64,000 nucleotides of DNA from UBA2040 sp041751955 (GTDB taxonomy: Bacteria; Bacteroidota; Bacteroidia; Flavobacteriales_D; Crocinitomicaceae): the NCBI GenBank assembly GCA_041751955.1, contig JBGSIB010000003.1:18799-82798 (forward strand), in the 5' to 3' direction. The stretch's first letter is position 1; every line of letters begins with the position of its first letter. The notes under the pieces are model-generated. The model searched no databases. It was not told the DNA's origin and worked only from the letters and a program-made list of their open reading frames with translations. Positions 1 through 7,484 of this stretch are shown here, piece by piece. The position numbers were made by a program, and so were the translations under genes.

Positions 1-193
1 AACGAATGATAACGCCGCCAAACGTTTTGTTGTTTTTCATTCATGGGAACGCGTTCCTGACGAAGAATTGTATCCTGCCGGAACACCTGAAGGTTGGGGC
101 TGTCCGATAGTTTCCTTGAATAATTTCCGATTGATTGATGAAAAACTGAAAGCACAACCCAAATCGACATTGATGTGGATTTATACCGATTGA
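1..193 (+). CDS. L,D-transpeptidase (YkuD_2-type), C-terminal fragment
   Basis: The reading frame is open from base 2 to the TGA at 191-193 and gives the last 63 residues of a protein that starts outside the window. It contains a VVFHSWERV segment followed by GWGCPIVSLNN. This is the His ... SxGC arrangement of the murein L,D-transpeptidase catalytic domain; the Cys of WGCP would be the nucleophile. Family members of this type in Bacteroidota are periplasmic enzymes that cross-link or modify peptidoglycan, but the substrate cannot be judged from the fragment. About 75 bases separate it from the next gene. I am fairly sure of the family and cannot say anything about the N-terminus. Confidence 0.7.
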   Translation, partial: TNDNAAKRFVVFHSWERVPDEELYPAGTPEGWGCPIVSLNNFRLIDEKLKAQPKSTLMWIYTD

Positions 194-267
194 AAGTAGT
201 TTGAACTTTAAGACACGAATGATGTACAGGATTTTGAGATTTGACGAAATATAAAGTGAGACAATAA

Positions 268-2163
268 ATGAAATTGAAGTATCTCTTCCTGATTTTAATC
301 ATGCTTTCCTTCAAAAAAGCAGCACCACTTTATTTATCAGAATTGAGCAGTGACGGTGAATTTCGAATGCTTTGCAGCGATCCACTGACCAATAAATACA
401 GTGACGTGACCTCAGTAAAAGTGGTGTATGATTTACAAACGAAGCAGCTTTATTTCATCAATTCTTCTTTTTACCAATTTCATTACGAATTCTGTCAAGC
501 ACAAATTGATGCCAATATATACTTGGGAAGGTTTAACGTAGACAATTACTCGGCCGAATCACTTGACAGAAGGTATTTGCTTTGTAACATAAACTATTTC
601 AGGGATTTGGATAAATATTCTATTGAGTTAAGTCCATCGGATTATATGTCGAAAAAACACCTCGAATTCTTATTTAAAGAAATCAAAAGCAAAGTGTTTT
701 TCAAGGATAATTTGTCGCTAATGCTCAGTACACTTCGTCTGCAAAATTTGCAAAATCAATTTTCAAAAGACATTAAGGTGCTTTTGCCAGAGGACATTTA
801 TAAGAACATGAAATTTCAGACCGTTTCAGTAGGTAAGGCCATTGGTCGTCTCCGTTTTGTCGAGGATTTGAAAAAGGAAAGTCCGTCCTTATTGCCAACA
901 GATATTATCGTGATTCATGAAACTCCACTCATTCTTCCACATGTAGCAGGTGTTATTGTCAGCGAATTTCAAACACCTTTGAGTCATCTTTCCCTTTTGG
1001 GTCGCAATAGAAAAATGGCAGTCGTAGCCATTCCAAATGCTTTTTCGGATCAAAAACTGATGCAATTGGCGAACAAAAACGTTCAATTGGATGTGTTCAT
1101 TAACCAGTATGCGATAGCAGAAACAACGAAAAGTCCGCAAGGCGCGAGTGTAGGGAAACGTATCATTTTGCGCTGTGATTTGGATGTAGACTCTTTGGTA
1201 GAAATCAGTGTGATGCACAGAAATTCATGTGATTTTGCGGGTAACAAGGCGAATAATTTTGCTAAACTATATCAGCTCAGCCGTGAAGCAAAATTCAAAA
1301 CACCAGAATCTGCATTTTCCATTCCATTCTATTTTTACAATGCACATGCCAATGAATCTGGAGCTACTCAGCTCATAAACGCACTTTTAACAAATAAGGA
1401 TTACTTGAAAAACACAGATTCTTTAGAGCTTCAATTGAAAAGAATCCGCACAAGTATTAAATCCTCACCGGTATCTCCAAGTTTATTGCTTTCTGTTGAA
1501 CAAAAAATTAAATTTCTAGGCGATTACACTCAAATGCGTTTTCGATCTTCCACAAATGCAGAAGACGCACCCGGTTTTTCAGGAGCAGGACTCTATGCTT
1601 CGAAAACGGGAATAGTTGGCAGTGAAGATAAAAGCATAGAAAAGGCCATTCAAAAGGTTTGGGCAAGTCTTTGGTCGTATGAAGCCTTCATGGAGCGAGA
1701 ATATTTTAATATCGATCAAGAAAATGTACAAATGGGGATTTTGGTCCATCGTTCTTTCCCAAATGAAGAGGTTAATGGTGTTGTGATTACTAAAAATCTG
1801 TATCGGAAAGGTTATTTGGGCTTTGTTGTCAACGCTCAATTGGGAAATGAGAATGTTGTTAATCCGACGTCAGGTGTGGTTTGCGATCAATTCATTGCTT
1901 ATCCAGAATCATCACAGAATATTCAACCCGATGAAACAGTGATTGACATCATCACTTTTTCGAGTTTGAACAAGGGGAAATTAATCATGACCGAAAAGGA
2001 GATTCAGCTTTTAGCCGACGAGATCGACAAAATTAAAATGGATTTATGGCGACGAATTGGTCGAAAATATGCTTATGAAGAATTTGCTCTGGATTTAGAA
2101 TTTAAATTGGATGCAACAACTAGACAGCTTTATATCAAACAGTTCCGATTATACAACGACTAA
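268..2163 (+). CDS. Exported PEP/pyruvate-binding dikinase-like protein, GWD-like domain order
   Basis: The 631-residue protein begins with a hydrophobic stretch (residues 4-15) that looks like a signal peptide. Residues about 185-290 form a phosphohistidine swivel domain with TPLSHLSLLGRN; His240 is the expected phospho-acceptor. Residues about 415-631 match the nucleotide-binding domain of PEP synthase/PPDK (FRSSTNAEDAPGFSGAGLY at 424-442, then a basic, Gln-rich C-terminus). This order, swivel first and ATP-binding domain last, is the reverse of PEP synthase and PPDK and the same as in glucan, water dikinase. No TIM-barrel domain for PEP/pyruvate is present. Seen: domains and signal-like N-terminus. 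Inferred: a dikinase acting on an unknown acceptor, perhaps a glycan. A role outside the cytoplasm would be odd because ATP is absent there. Its stop overlaps the end of the convergent hydrolase gene. Confidence 0.6.
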   Translation: MKLKYLFLILIMLSFKKAAPLYLSELSSDGEFRMLCSDPLTNKYSDVTSVKVVYDLQTKQLYFINSSFYQFHYEFCQAQIDANIYLGRFNVDNYSAESLDRRYLLCNINYFRDLDKYSIELSPSDYMSKKHLEFLFKEIKSKVFFKDNLSLMLSTLRLQNLQNQFSKDIKVLLPEDIYKNMKFQTVSVGKAIGRLRFVEDLKKESPSLLPTDIIVIHETPLILPHVAGVIVSEFQTPLSHLSLLGRNRKMAVVAIPNAFSDQKLMQLANKNVQLDVFINQYAIAETTKSPQGASVGKRIILRCDLDVDSLVEISVMHRNSCDFAGNKANNFAKLYQLSREAKFKTPESAFSIPFYFYNAHANESGATQLINALLTNKDYLKNTDSLELQLKRIRTSIKSSPVSPSLLLSVEQKIKFLGDYTQMRFRSSTNAEDAPGFSGAGLYASKTGIVGSEDKSIEKAIQKVWASLWSYEAFMEREYFNIDQENVQMGILVHRSFPNEEVNGVVITKNLYRKGYLGFVVNAQLGNENVVNPTSGVVCDQFIAYPESSQNIQPDETVIDIITFSSLNKGKLIMTEKEIQLLADEIDKIKMDLWRRIGRKYAYEEFALDLEFKLDATTRQLYIKQFRLYND

Positions 2164-2984
2164 GTCTTTTTACTGAGAAAAAACGCAGCCGTTAGTTGAC
2201 AAAGCTCTTTTAATTTTTCTGGCATTTCATTTTCTGCCCAAGGGTGAGCGCTATCAAAAGTATGATTGGCACCTGAAATAATTTTTAATTCTCGATTAGA
2301 CCATGACGACAATTCTTCTCCTTCGCTAATGGGAACAGATGTGTCCGCGTCACCGTGTAGAATCAACCACGGTTTTTTTAAATTTTCGGCTGATTTTCTT
2401 ATGTTCAATTCGGTTTGATTTTTCTCAAAATCTAAATATTGAGAAAAATGATGCGGCATTTCCTGCAGTGTACGACCGTTTTGACGAAAGTAGTGTTCTT
2501 CTTTTTTCCATTTTTCTAATTCTTCATTTTTCGGAAATCGAATACCGATATCGGAGATGGCTGCCCAAGTCGCTAGTTTTTTCACACGTGGGTCACTCGC
2601 CTGCAAGATAGCGACACCTCCGCCACGTGAGTGACCGATAACATACAACTCGGGAAAGGGTTGTACCTGCTTAGTAATGAAGTTTAAAGCAGCATTGAAA
2701 TCTTTACATTCATTTGAATAGTTGTTCATTGAAAAGGCATCCAAATCAACGAAATTGAATGTGTCTTCAATTGAACATCCGTTGTGGGAAACATTGTATT
2801 TGCAAAAACCAAATCCGAGGGAAAGGAAGTAGTCTTCCATCAAATTCCAACATCCCCAATCTTTGAAACCCATATAACCGTGAACGAAAAGAATCATTTT
2901 TCCGGAGTAAGTCTCTGGTATGTTGAGGTCGATTAAACTTTTTTTGTTGCTTGCACCGAGGAATATTTGGTTTTTTAATTTCAT
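2160..2984 (-). CDS. Alpha/beta hydrolase (serine esterase/peptidase-like)
   Basis: A 274-residue protein if translation starts at the ATG at 2984; an in-frame TTG lies 9 bases upstream. It shows an oxyanion-type HGYMG near residue 36, the nucleophile elbow GHSRGGG (Ser119), an acid in LHGDAD (Asp212) and a catalytic His in SGANHTF (His241), so the catalytic triad is complete. There is no signal peptide, so it should be cytoplasmic. The fold matches the dienelactone hydrolase/prolyl oligopeptidase-like group of small hydrolases; the substrate cannot be predicted. A TAnnTTTG promoter box lies 23 bases upstream of the ATG. The gene converges with the dikinase gene and the two overlap by four bases. 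Confidence 0.8.
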   Translation of the reverse strand: MKLKNQIFLGASNKKSLIDLNIPETYSGKMILFVHGYMGFKDWGCWNLMEDYFLSLGFGFCKYNVSHNGCSIEDTFNFVDLDAFSMNNYSNECKDFNAALNFITKQVQPFPELYVIGHSRGGGVAILQASDPRVKKLATWAAISDIGIRFPKNEELEKWKKEEHYFRQNGRTLQEMPHHFSQYLDFEKNQTELNIRKSAENLKKPWLILHGDADTSVPISEGEELSSWSNRELKIISGANHTFDSAHPWAENEMPEKLKELCQLTAAFFLSKKT

Positions 2985-3007
2985 TTTAATCAATATTTAC
3001 CTTCATT

Positions 3008-3015
3008 CAAATGTA
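3008..3015 (-). promoter_or_regulatory. Bacteroidota -7 promoter box for the hydrolase gene
   Basis: The - strand reads TACATTTG, a match to the Bacteroidota -7 consensus TAnnTTTG, 23 bases before the ATG of the hydrolase gene. No convincing -33 TTG is visible at the usual distance. Confidence 0.45.
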
Positions 3016-3164
3016 AAGTTGAAATAAATATTTGATCTGCCGCGTCAGATTAATTTATTAGGGTCTCTCATTTATTTTTCCAAGTTCAACCCCTTTTTTA
3101 TCTTTCCCCAAGCAAAATTTTTCTAAAATATCCCTCAATCATTTCCCCATTATAATAAGCTTCG

Positions 3165-3172
3165 TATCTTTG
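3165..3172 (+). promoter_or_regulatory. Bacteroidota -7 promoter box for the 3179-9723 operon
   Basis: TATCTTTG matches TAnnTTTG and ends six bases before the ATG at 3179, which implies a transcript with almost no leader. It also rules out the TTG at 3170 as a start, since that codon lies inside the box. It probably drives the run of tightly packed genes that follows. Confidence 0.55.
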
Positions 3173-3178
3173 AGCAAC

Positions 3179-3574
3179 ATGACGAAAATAAAAATTTATT
3201 CGTTTTTCTGCCTCCTTTTTATTGTGGTCTCATCTTGCGGGGCGAATTACGGCAACAAACTTGAATCAGAGGAATTGGATATCTATTTCACCGACATCAA
3301 GCACGAAGAAATTGCAAAGAAAATTGCGTTGTATTGGAAGGATAATAAGCTTTTAGGAAGTCAAAAACAATATCTTCAATTGGATCACAAAAAAGAAGTT
3401 TTGCTCCTAAAAATAATTCCAACTGAGAAATTTGAACCAGGAAAATTTTCTTTTGATGAACGAGCACTGTTGAAAGGCTTGCAAGACAGTTTGCAAAAGG
3501 TTGTTGCGCCAAATTATATCGAAATTGTCATTGCCAAAAGTAATTTTGACCCTATCTACAACATAAACGACTAA
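3179..3574 (+). CDS. Small lipoprotein, unknown function
   Basis: The 131-residue product has a lipoprotein signal: a short basic start, a hydrophobic core, then FIVVSSC with the acceptor Cys at residue 20. The mature part is highly charged (many Lys, Glu and Asp), has no further Cys and looks like a small mixed alpha/beta domain. I do not recognise a family. I chose the ATG at 3179 because it follows the -7 box directly and places the basic n-region correctly. Only two bases separate it from the epimerase-CBS gene, so they are probably co-transcribed. Whether it is functionally linked to the sugar-phosphate genes downstream is unknown. Confidence 0.65.
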   Translation: MTKIKIYSFFCLLFIVVSSCGANYGNKLESEELDIYFTDIKHEEIAKKIALYWKDNKLLGSQKQYLQLDHKKEVLLLKIIPTEKFEPGKFSFDERALLKGLQDSLQKVVAPNYIEIVIAKSNFDPIYNIND

Positions 3575-3576
3575 TC

Positions 3577-4581
3577 ATGAAAATATCTGCCTCCATATAC
3601 TCGGACAAAGTTCGACCACTAAAAGAAGTAATAGACGATTTGGTGCAACATCAGGTGGATCTTTTACATGTGGATTGCAACGACGATTTATCTGTTTTTG
3701 ACGACATCAAGGCTATTCGAGAATGGACCAGCACTCCCATCGATTTGCACATTATCACCGAGAATCCAGAGAATTATTTTCAAGCTTTGCGCGATTGTCC
3801 AGTGGAATATATTACTTTTCAATTTGAGCAGTTGCCTTCAGGATTTGCAATACCATCAGATATTTCGGGGAAAAAAGGATTGGCCGTCATCACGCCAACA
3901 CCGATCGATGTTTTTGATGCTTTTTCAGAATGGGATTTTATTTTAATCATGGCAACTATACCGGGCCAAAGCGGAGGTATTTTCGATGCATTGAACTTCG
4001 CTAAAATTCGCCACTTCCGAAATAAATTCCCAGGAAAATCAATTCACGTGGATGGAGGTGTCAACGGTGAAGTAAGCTTTGTGCTCAGAAATATGGGCGT
4101 TTCGTCTTCGGTTTCTGGTTCTTATCTTTTCAATGCACCGAGTATTGGACACGCGTTAATGGATTTGACCAAACGCGACATGGAATCAAGCATTCGTATC
4201 AAGGATTTCATGATTCCAATTGAGGAATCTCCAGTCGTTCAAAAAGATAATTTGACTCTGGCCATTGTATTAACTTCCATCGAAAAAGGTGATCTCGGAT
4301 TTTGTGTTGTGGTAAATGAAAATGGACACTTGGAAGGATTGATTTCCAATGCCGACATTCGGAAAGGAATGCTGCGAAATTTGGATGATTTAAATGCCAT
4401 GGAACCACTTTCCTTGATGAATACCGATCCCTTCTGTTTAAAAGAGGATAGAACCGTTGGAGAATTGATGAAAAGCATACGCAAATGTTCATTCCCAATA
4501 AGTTACTTACCAATAGTTGATAATGATAAAAGAGCCAAAGGAATCATTACCTTTGTGAATCTGATCAAAGGAGAATTATGA
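3577..4581 (+). CDS. Ribulose-phosphate 3-epimerase-like domain fused to a CBS pair
   Basis: Residues 1-200 resemble ribulose-5-phosphate 3-epimerase, a TIM barrel. The expected metal and catalytic positions can be matched: His31 and Asp33 in LLHVDCND, His58 in PIDLHII, and Asp159 in IHVDGGVN. The loop usually written NPGFGGQ reads IPGQSGG, so the phosphate-side loop has diverged. Residues about 205-334 form two CBS repeats (RIKDFMI...LEGLISNADIRKGML, then a second copy ending KGIITFVNLI), which normally bind adenosine nucleotides. The stop overlaps the start of the DAHP synthase gene (ATGA). Seen: the fusion and conserved ligands. Inferred: an epimerase-like enzyme regulated by energy state, perhaps feeding pentose phosphates towards erythrose 4-phosphate for the neighbouring synthase. 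A changed substrate is equally possible. Confidence 0.65.
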   Translation: MKISASIYSDKVRPLKEVIDDLVQHQVDLLHVDCNDDLSVFDDIKAIREWTSTPIDLHIITENPENYFQALRDCPVEYITFQFEQLPSGFAIPSDISGKKGLAVITPTPIDVFDAFSEWDFILIMATIPGQSGGIFDALNFAKIRHFRNKFPGKSIHVDGGVNGEVSFVLRNMGVSSSVSGSYLFNAPSIGHALMDLTKRDMESSIRIKDFMIPIEESPVVQKDNLTLAIVLTSIEKGDLGFCVVVNENGHLEGLISNADIRKGMLRNLDDLNAMEPLSLMNTDPFCLKEDRTVGELMKSIRKCSFPISYLPIVDNDKRAKGIITFVNLIKGEL

Positions 4582-5576
4582 TTATACACCTTTCTAACAA
4601 AGTCGATGACCAAAAGGCGAAGAGCATTGCCGAACTTTGCAAAGCCATTTATTACAAAAAAGAGGACAAGCATGTATTAATTACAGCTTCTTCTCTTCGC
4701 GAATTGCCAGAAGGCATTGAGCCTTATGTGGAGGCTTTTTTTCCAATGCCAAATGACTTGCAATTGGCTTCACGTGACTATCTAACTGAAACGCGAGAAG
4801 TAAAAATAGGCAACACCACAATTGGTGGAAATACCAAAAATACAGTTTTGATTGGCGGTCCATGCTCTGTAGAATCGGAAGAGCAAATAGAATCTTCGTC
4901 CAATTTACTTTTGGAATTGGGGCTGACGACTTTACGAGGTGGTTGCTACAAGCCGCGAACGAGTCCTTATAGCTTTCAAGGGCTTGGTTTAGAAGGCTTG
5001 AAATTGTTAGCCAAAATGCGTGAGAAACATGGATTGAATGTAATTACGGAAGTTCGTGATGCCACTCAAATTCAAGAAGTTATCGAGTACAGCGATGTTA
5101 TACAAGTTGGTGCAAAAGCCATGTACGATCAAGGAATTCTTCGTGCCTGTGCAAAAACTCAAAAACCTGTTCTCATAAAAAGAGGATTTGGTTCAACTTT
5201 ACAAGAATTCGTTCAGGCAGCAGAATTCGTTCTGAGTGGAGGAAACGAAAACGTGATTCTTTGCGAAAGAGGTATCCGTACTTTTGAAACGGGAACACGA
5301 TTTACACTCGATCTTTGTGGTGTAGCTTGGATTAAAAAACATAGCAATTTACCCGTGATTTTAGACCCAAGTCACGCCATGGGTTATGCCTACGGAATTG
5401 CAGATTTATCAAGAGCTTGCGTGGCCATGGGTGTCGATGGATTATTGGTAGAAGTTCATCCCAATCCCAAGGTGGCAAAATCCGATGCTTCACAACAATT
5501 GAATCACGATGAATTTCGTAATTTGGTCAAAAGTTTGAAACCAGTTGCTGAGAGTATCGGCATGAAAATAGTTTAA
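4578..5576 (+). CDS. aroF: 3-deoxy-7-phosphoheptulonate (DAHP) synthase, type I-beta
   Basis: Joins phosphoenolpyruvate and erythrose 4-phosphate in the first step of the shikimate pathway. The 332-residue protein has a short N-terminal domain (about residues 1-70) and then the TIM-barrel signature: GGPCSVES, LRGGCYKPRTSPYSFQGLG, ILCERGIRTFET and DPSHAMGY. These motifs are those of the I-beta DAHP synthases related to KDO-8-phosphate synthase; the KPRTS segment indicates DAHP rather than KDO8P synthase. No chorismate mutase domain is attached. The N-terminal domain in this group can act in feedback control. The gene overlaps the epimerase-CBS gene by four bases and is followed eight bases later by a KdsC-like phosphatase gene. 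Confidence 0.85.
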   Translation: MIIHLSNKVDDQKAKSIAELCKAIYYKKEDKHVLITASSLRELPEGIEPYVEAFFPMPNDLQLASRDYLTETREVKIGNTTIGGNTKNTVLIGGPCSVESEEQIESSSNLLLELGLTTLRGGCYKPRTSPYSFQGLGLEGLKLLAKMREKHGLNVITEVRDATQIQEVIEYSDVIQVGAKAMYDQGILRACAKTQKPVLIKRGFGSTLQEFVQAAEFVLSGGNENVILCERGIRTFETGTRFTLDLCGVAWIKKHSNLPVILDPSHAMGYAYGIADLSRACVAMGVDGLLVEVHPNPKVAKSDASQQLNHDEFRNLVKSLKPVAESIGMKIV

Positions 5577-5584
5577 AAAGTAGA

Positions 5585-6265
5585 ATGCTGCTAGAATCAA
5601 ATCTTCGGGGATTATGTGATCATTATGGTTTGGATTATCAGGCTTTTTTGTCGGATATGGATGTCGAAGAACCCCATGAATTGTCGGTTTACGATTTGAT
5701 GGCCATTACCGAAGAGTACAATATTGATTTGTACAGTTTAATTTTCAAATCTTTATTTCGACCACATGTCTATAAAGCAAAATTGGAAGCTATCAAATTG
5801 CTGATTTTAGATGTGGATGGTGTATTGACAGATGGTGGCATGTATTCCAGTGAGACTGGCGATCAGTTCAAGAAATACAATGCAAAAGACGGTATGGGCA
5901 TCATGCATTTGACGAAGAACAATTTTCAAGTGGGCATCATTTCCTCGGGTTTTAGGGGAGAAGCCGTAAAAGCAAGAGCCGAACTTTTAGGCATCCAAAA
6001 TTTTTATTTGGGTCGCGACAAAAAAATAGATATTCTCAAAGGTTTCTGCGAGAAGCTTGGTTTAGAAATGAAACAGGTTGCGATTATCGGTGACGATATA
6101 AACGATCTTGAAGTAATTAGAAATGTTGGCTTTTCAGCTTGTCCTGCAGACGCAGTGAAAGTAGTGAAAGCAAACGTAGATATAGTTTTGACAAAAAAAG
6201 GGGGGGAAGCTTGCGTTCGCGAATTTATCGACGAATGGCTTTTGGATTCACCAATTGAAGGATAA
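5585..6265 (+). CDS. KdsC-like HAD phosphatase with N-terminal extension
   Basis: Residues about 68-226 are a C0-type HAD phosphatase of the KdsC group: LLILDVDGVLTDGG (nucleophile and acid Asp of the DxD), IISSG (second motif), a conserved Lys, and IGDDINDLEVI with the metal-binding Asp pair. KdsC removes phosphate from KDO 8-phosphate in lipopolysaccharide synthesis, and many relatives act on other ulosonic acid phosphates. KdsC is usually 160-190 residues; here about 65 extra residues precede the HAD fold (acidic, with LSVYDLMAITEEY). That extension and the place next to DAHP synthase make me doubt a plain KdsC role. Spacing on both sides is under ten bases, consistent with one operon. Confidence 0.7.
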   Translation: MLLESNLRGLCDHYGLDYQAFLSDMDVEEPHELSVYDLMAITEEYNIDLYSLIFKSLFRPHVYKAKLEAIKLLILDVDGVLTDGGMYSSETGDQFKKYNAKDGMGIMHLTKNNFQVGIISSGFRGEAVKARAELLGIQNFYLGRDKKIDILKGFCEKLGLEMKQVAIIGDDINDLEVIRNVGFSACPADAVKVVKANVDIVLTKKGGEACVREFIDEWLLDSPIEG

Positions 6266-6266
6266 A

Positions 6267-7481
6267 ATGAAGAAAATAAAGTTTGGAATTCTTAAAGAAG
6301 GAAAAGTGCCACCGGACAAACGGGTGCCTTTCACTCCCGAACAATGTGCACATATCATGCGAACGTTCAAGGAAGTAGAAGTGGTCGTTCAACCCAGTCC
6401 GATACGGGCTTTTGCTGATGAACTTTATACCGAAGCAGGAATCAAACTGCAAGAAGATCTGAGTGATTGCGATATTCTGCTTGGAGTAAAGGAGGTAAAT
6501 GTTCAAGACTTAATTCCCAATAAGAAATTTTTATTTTTCTCCCATACGATTAAAGGACAGAAATACAATCGTGGACTTTTGTCTGCCATTCTCGATAAGA
6601 AAATTCAACTCATCGATTATGAGTTATTGAAAAATACGGAACGTAAACGTGTAACAGGTTTTGGTCGATTTGCCGGAATTGTTGGTTCGTACAATGCATT
6701 TTATGCCTTGGGACAAAAATCCGGTGCTTTTGATTTGAAGCGGGTGCATCAATGCTTTGACCGGAAGGAAATGGAGGATCAGCTGAAATTTGTAAAATTG
6801 GATAAAAATCTAAAAATCGTTTTGACAGGTTTTGGAAAAGTAGGTTATGGTGCCAGAGAAATATTGGAATTATTACCCATTCTTGAAGTAAGTCCTGAAG
6901 AATTTCTAGAAAAAACATTCGATCAGCCTGTTTTTACCCATTTGGAAACAGAAGATTACTACCGAAGAAAGTCTGACAAAACTTTTGTTAAGTCAGATTT
7001 CTATGCGCATCCAGATGAATACGAATCCGTTTTGAATGCTTACGTTGAAAACGCAAACATGTACATCGCTTGCCATTTCTGGGGTAGTGAAGCGCCTATT
7101 TTGTTGTCACAGTCGGATTTGAAAGCAGCAAAAAACTTAAAAGTCATTGCCGATATATCTTGCGATGTCAATGGTCCAATCGCGAGCACAATTCGTCCGA
7201 GTACAATTGCCGATCCACTCTACGGTTACAATGCTGAAATGAATGAAGAAGCCGATTGGAAAAACGAGGAGAATATAGTCGTTATGGCGGTAGATAACTT
7301 GCCTTGCGAATTACCCAAAGAAGCGTCGGAAGATTTTGGTAATCAATTGATTAACAATGTGATTCCTCATTTATTAAACGGTGATCCCGAAGGCCGAATT
7401 TTCAAAGCTAGTGAGTCGAATTTAGACGGAAAGCTCAACGAGCAATACGGATACCTTCAAAAATATTTGGAAAGCGAATAG
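6267..7481 (+). CDS. NAD(P)-dependent oxidoreductase, saccharopine dehydrogenase (LYS1)/AlaDH-PNT type
   Basis: The 404-residue protein starts KKIKFGILKEGK...DKRVPFTPEQ, the N-terminal pattern of the alanine dehydrogenase/pyridine nucleotide transhydrogenase fold. It has FFSHTIKGQKYN, LIDYELL and GFGRFAGIVG, which are characteristic of LYS1-type saccharopine dehydrogenases. A Rossmann stretch (VLTGFGKVGYGAREIL) lies near the middle, and ADISCDVNGPIAST follows near the C-terminal third. LYS1 enzymes act in the aminoadipate lysine route of fungi; Bacteroidota normally make lysine from diaminopimelate, so the real substrate is unknown. I chose ATG 6267, one base after the TAA of the preceding gene, over a TTG at 6255 inside it. 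Confidence 0.7.
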   Translation: MKKIKFGILKEGKVPPDKRVPFTPEQCAHIMRTFKEVEVVVQPSPIRAFADELYTEAGIKLQEDLSDCDILLGVKEVNVQDLIPNKKFLFFSHTIKGQKYNRGLLSAILDKKIQLIDYELLKNTERKRVTGFGRFAGIVGSYNAFYALGQKSGAFDLKRVHQCFDRKEMEDQLKFVKLDKNLKIVLTGFGKVGYGAREILELLPILEVSPEEFLEKTFDQPVFTHLETEDYYRRKSDKTFVKSDFYAHPDEYESVLNAYVENANMYIACHFWGSEAPILLSQSDLKAAKNLKVIADISCDVNGPIASTIRPSTIADPLYGYNAEMNEEADWKNEENIVVMAVDNLPCELPKEASEDFGNQLINNVIPHLLNGDPEGRIFKASESNLDGKLNEQYGYLQKYLESE

Positions 7482-7484
7482 AAT

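Noticed and set aside
4578..5576. KDO-8-phosphate synthase as identity, because a KdsC-like gene follows
   Set aside because: GPCSVES, KPRTSPYSFQGLG and DPSHAMG are DAHP synthase signatures; KDO8P synthase has KANRSS-type and DATHSVQ-type motifs instead.
6267..7481. Alanine dehydrogenase
   Set aside because: The N-terminal fold is shared, but SHTIKGQKYN and GFGRFAG fit the LYS1 saccharopine dehydrogenase type, and the chain is longer than alanine dehydrogenase.
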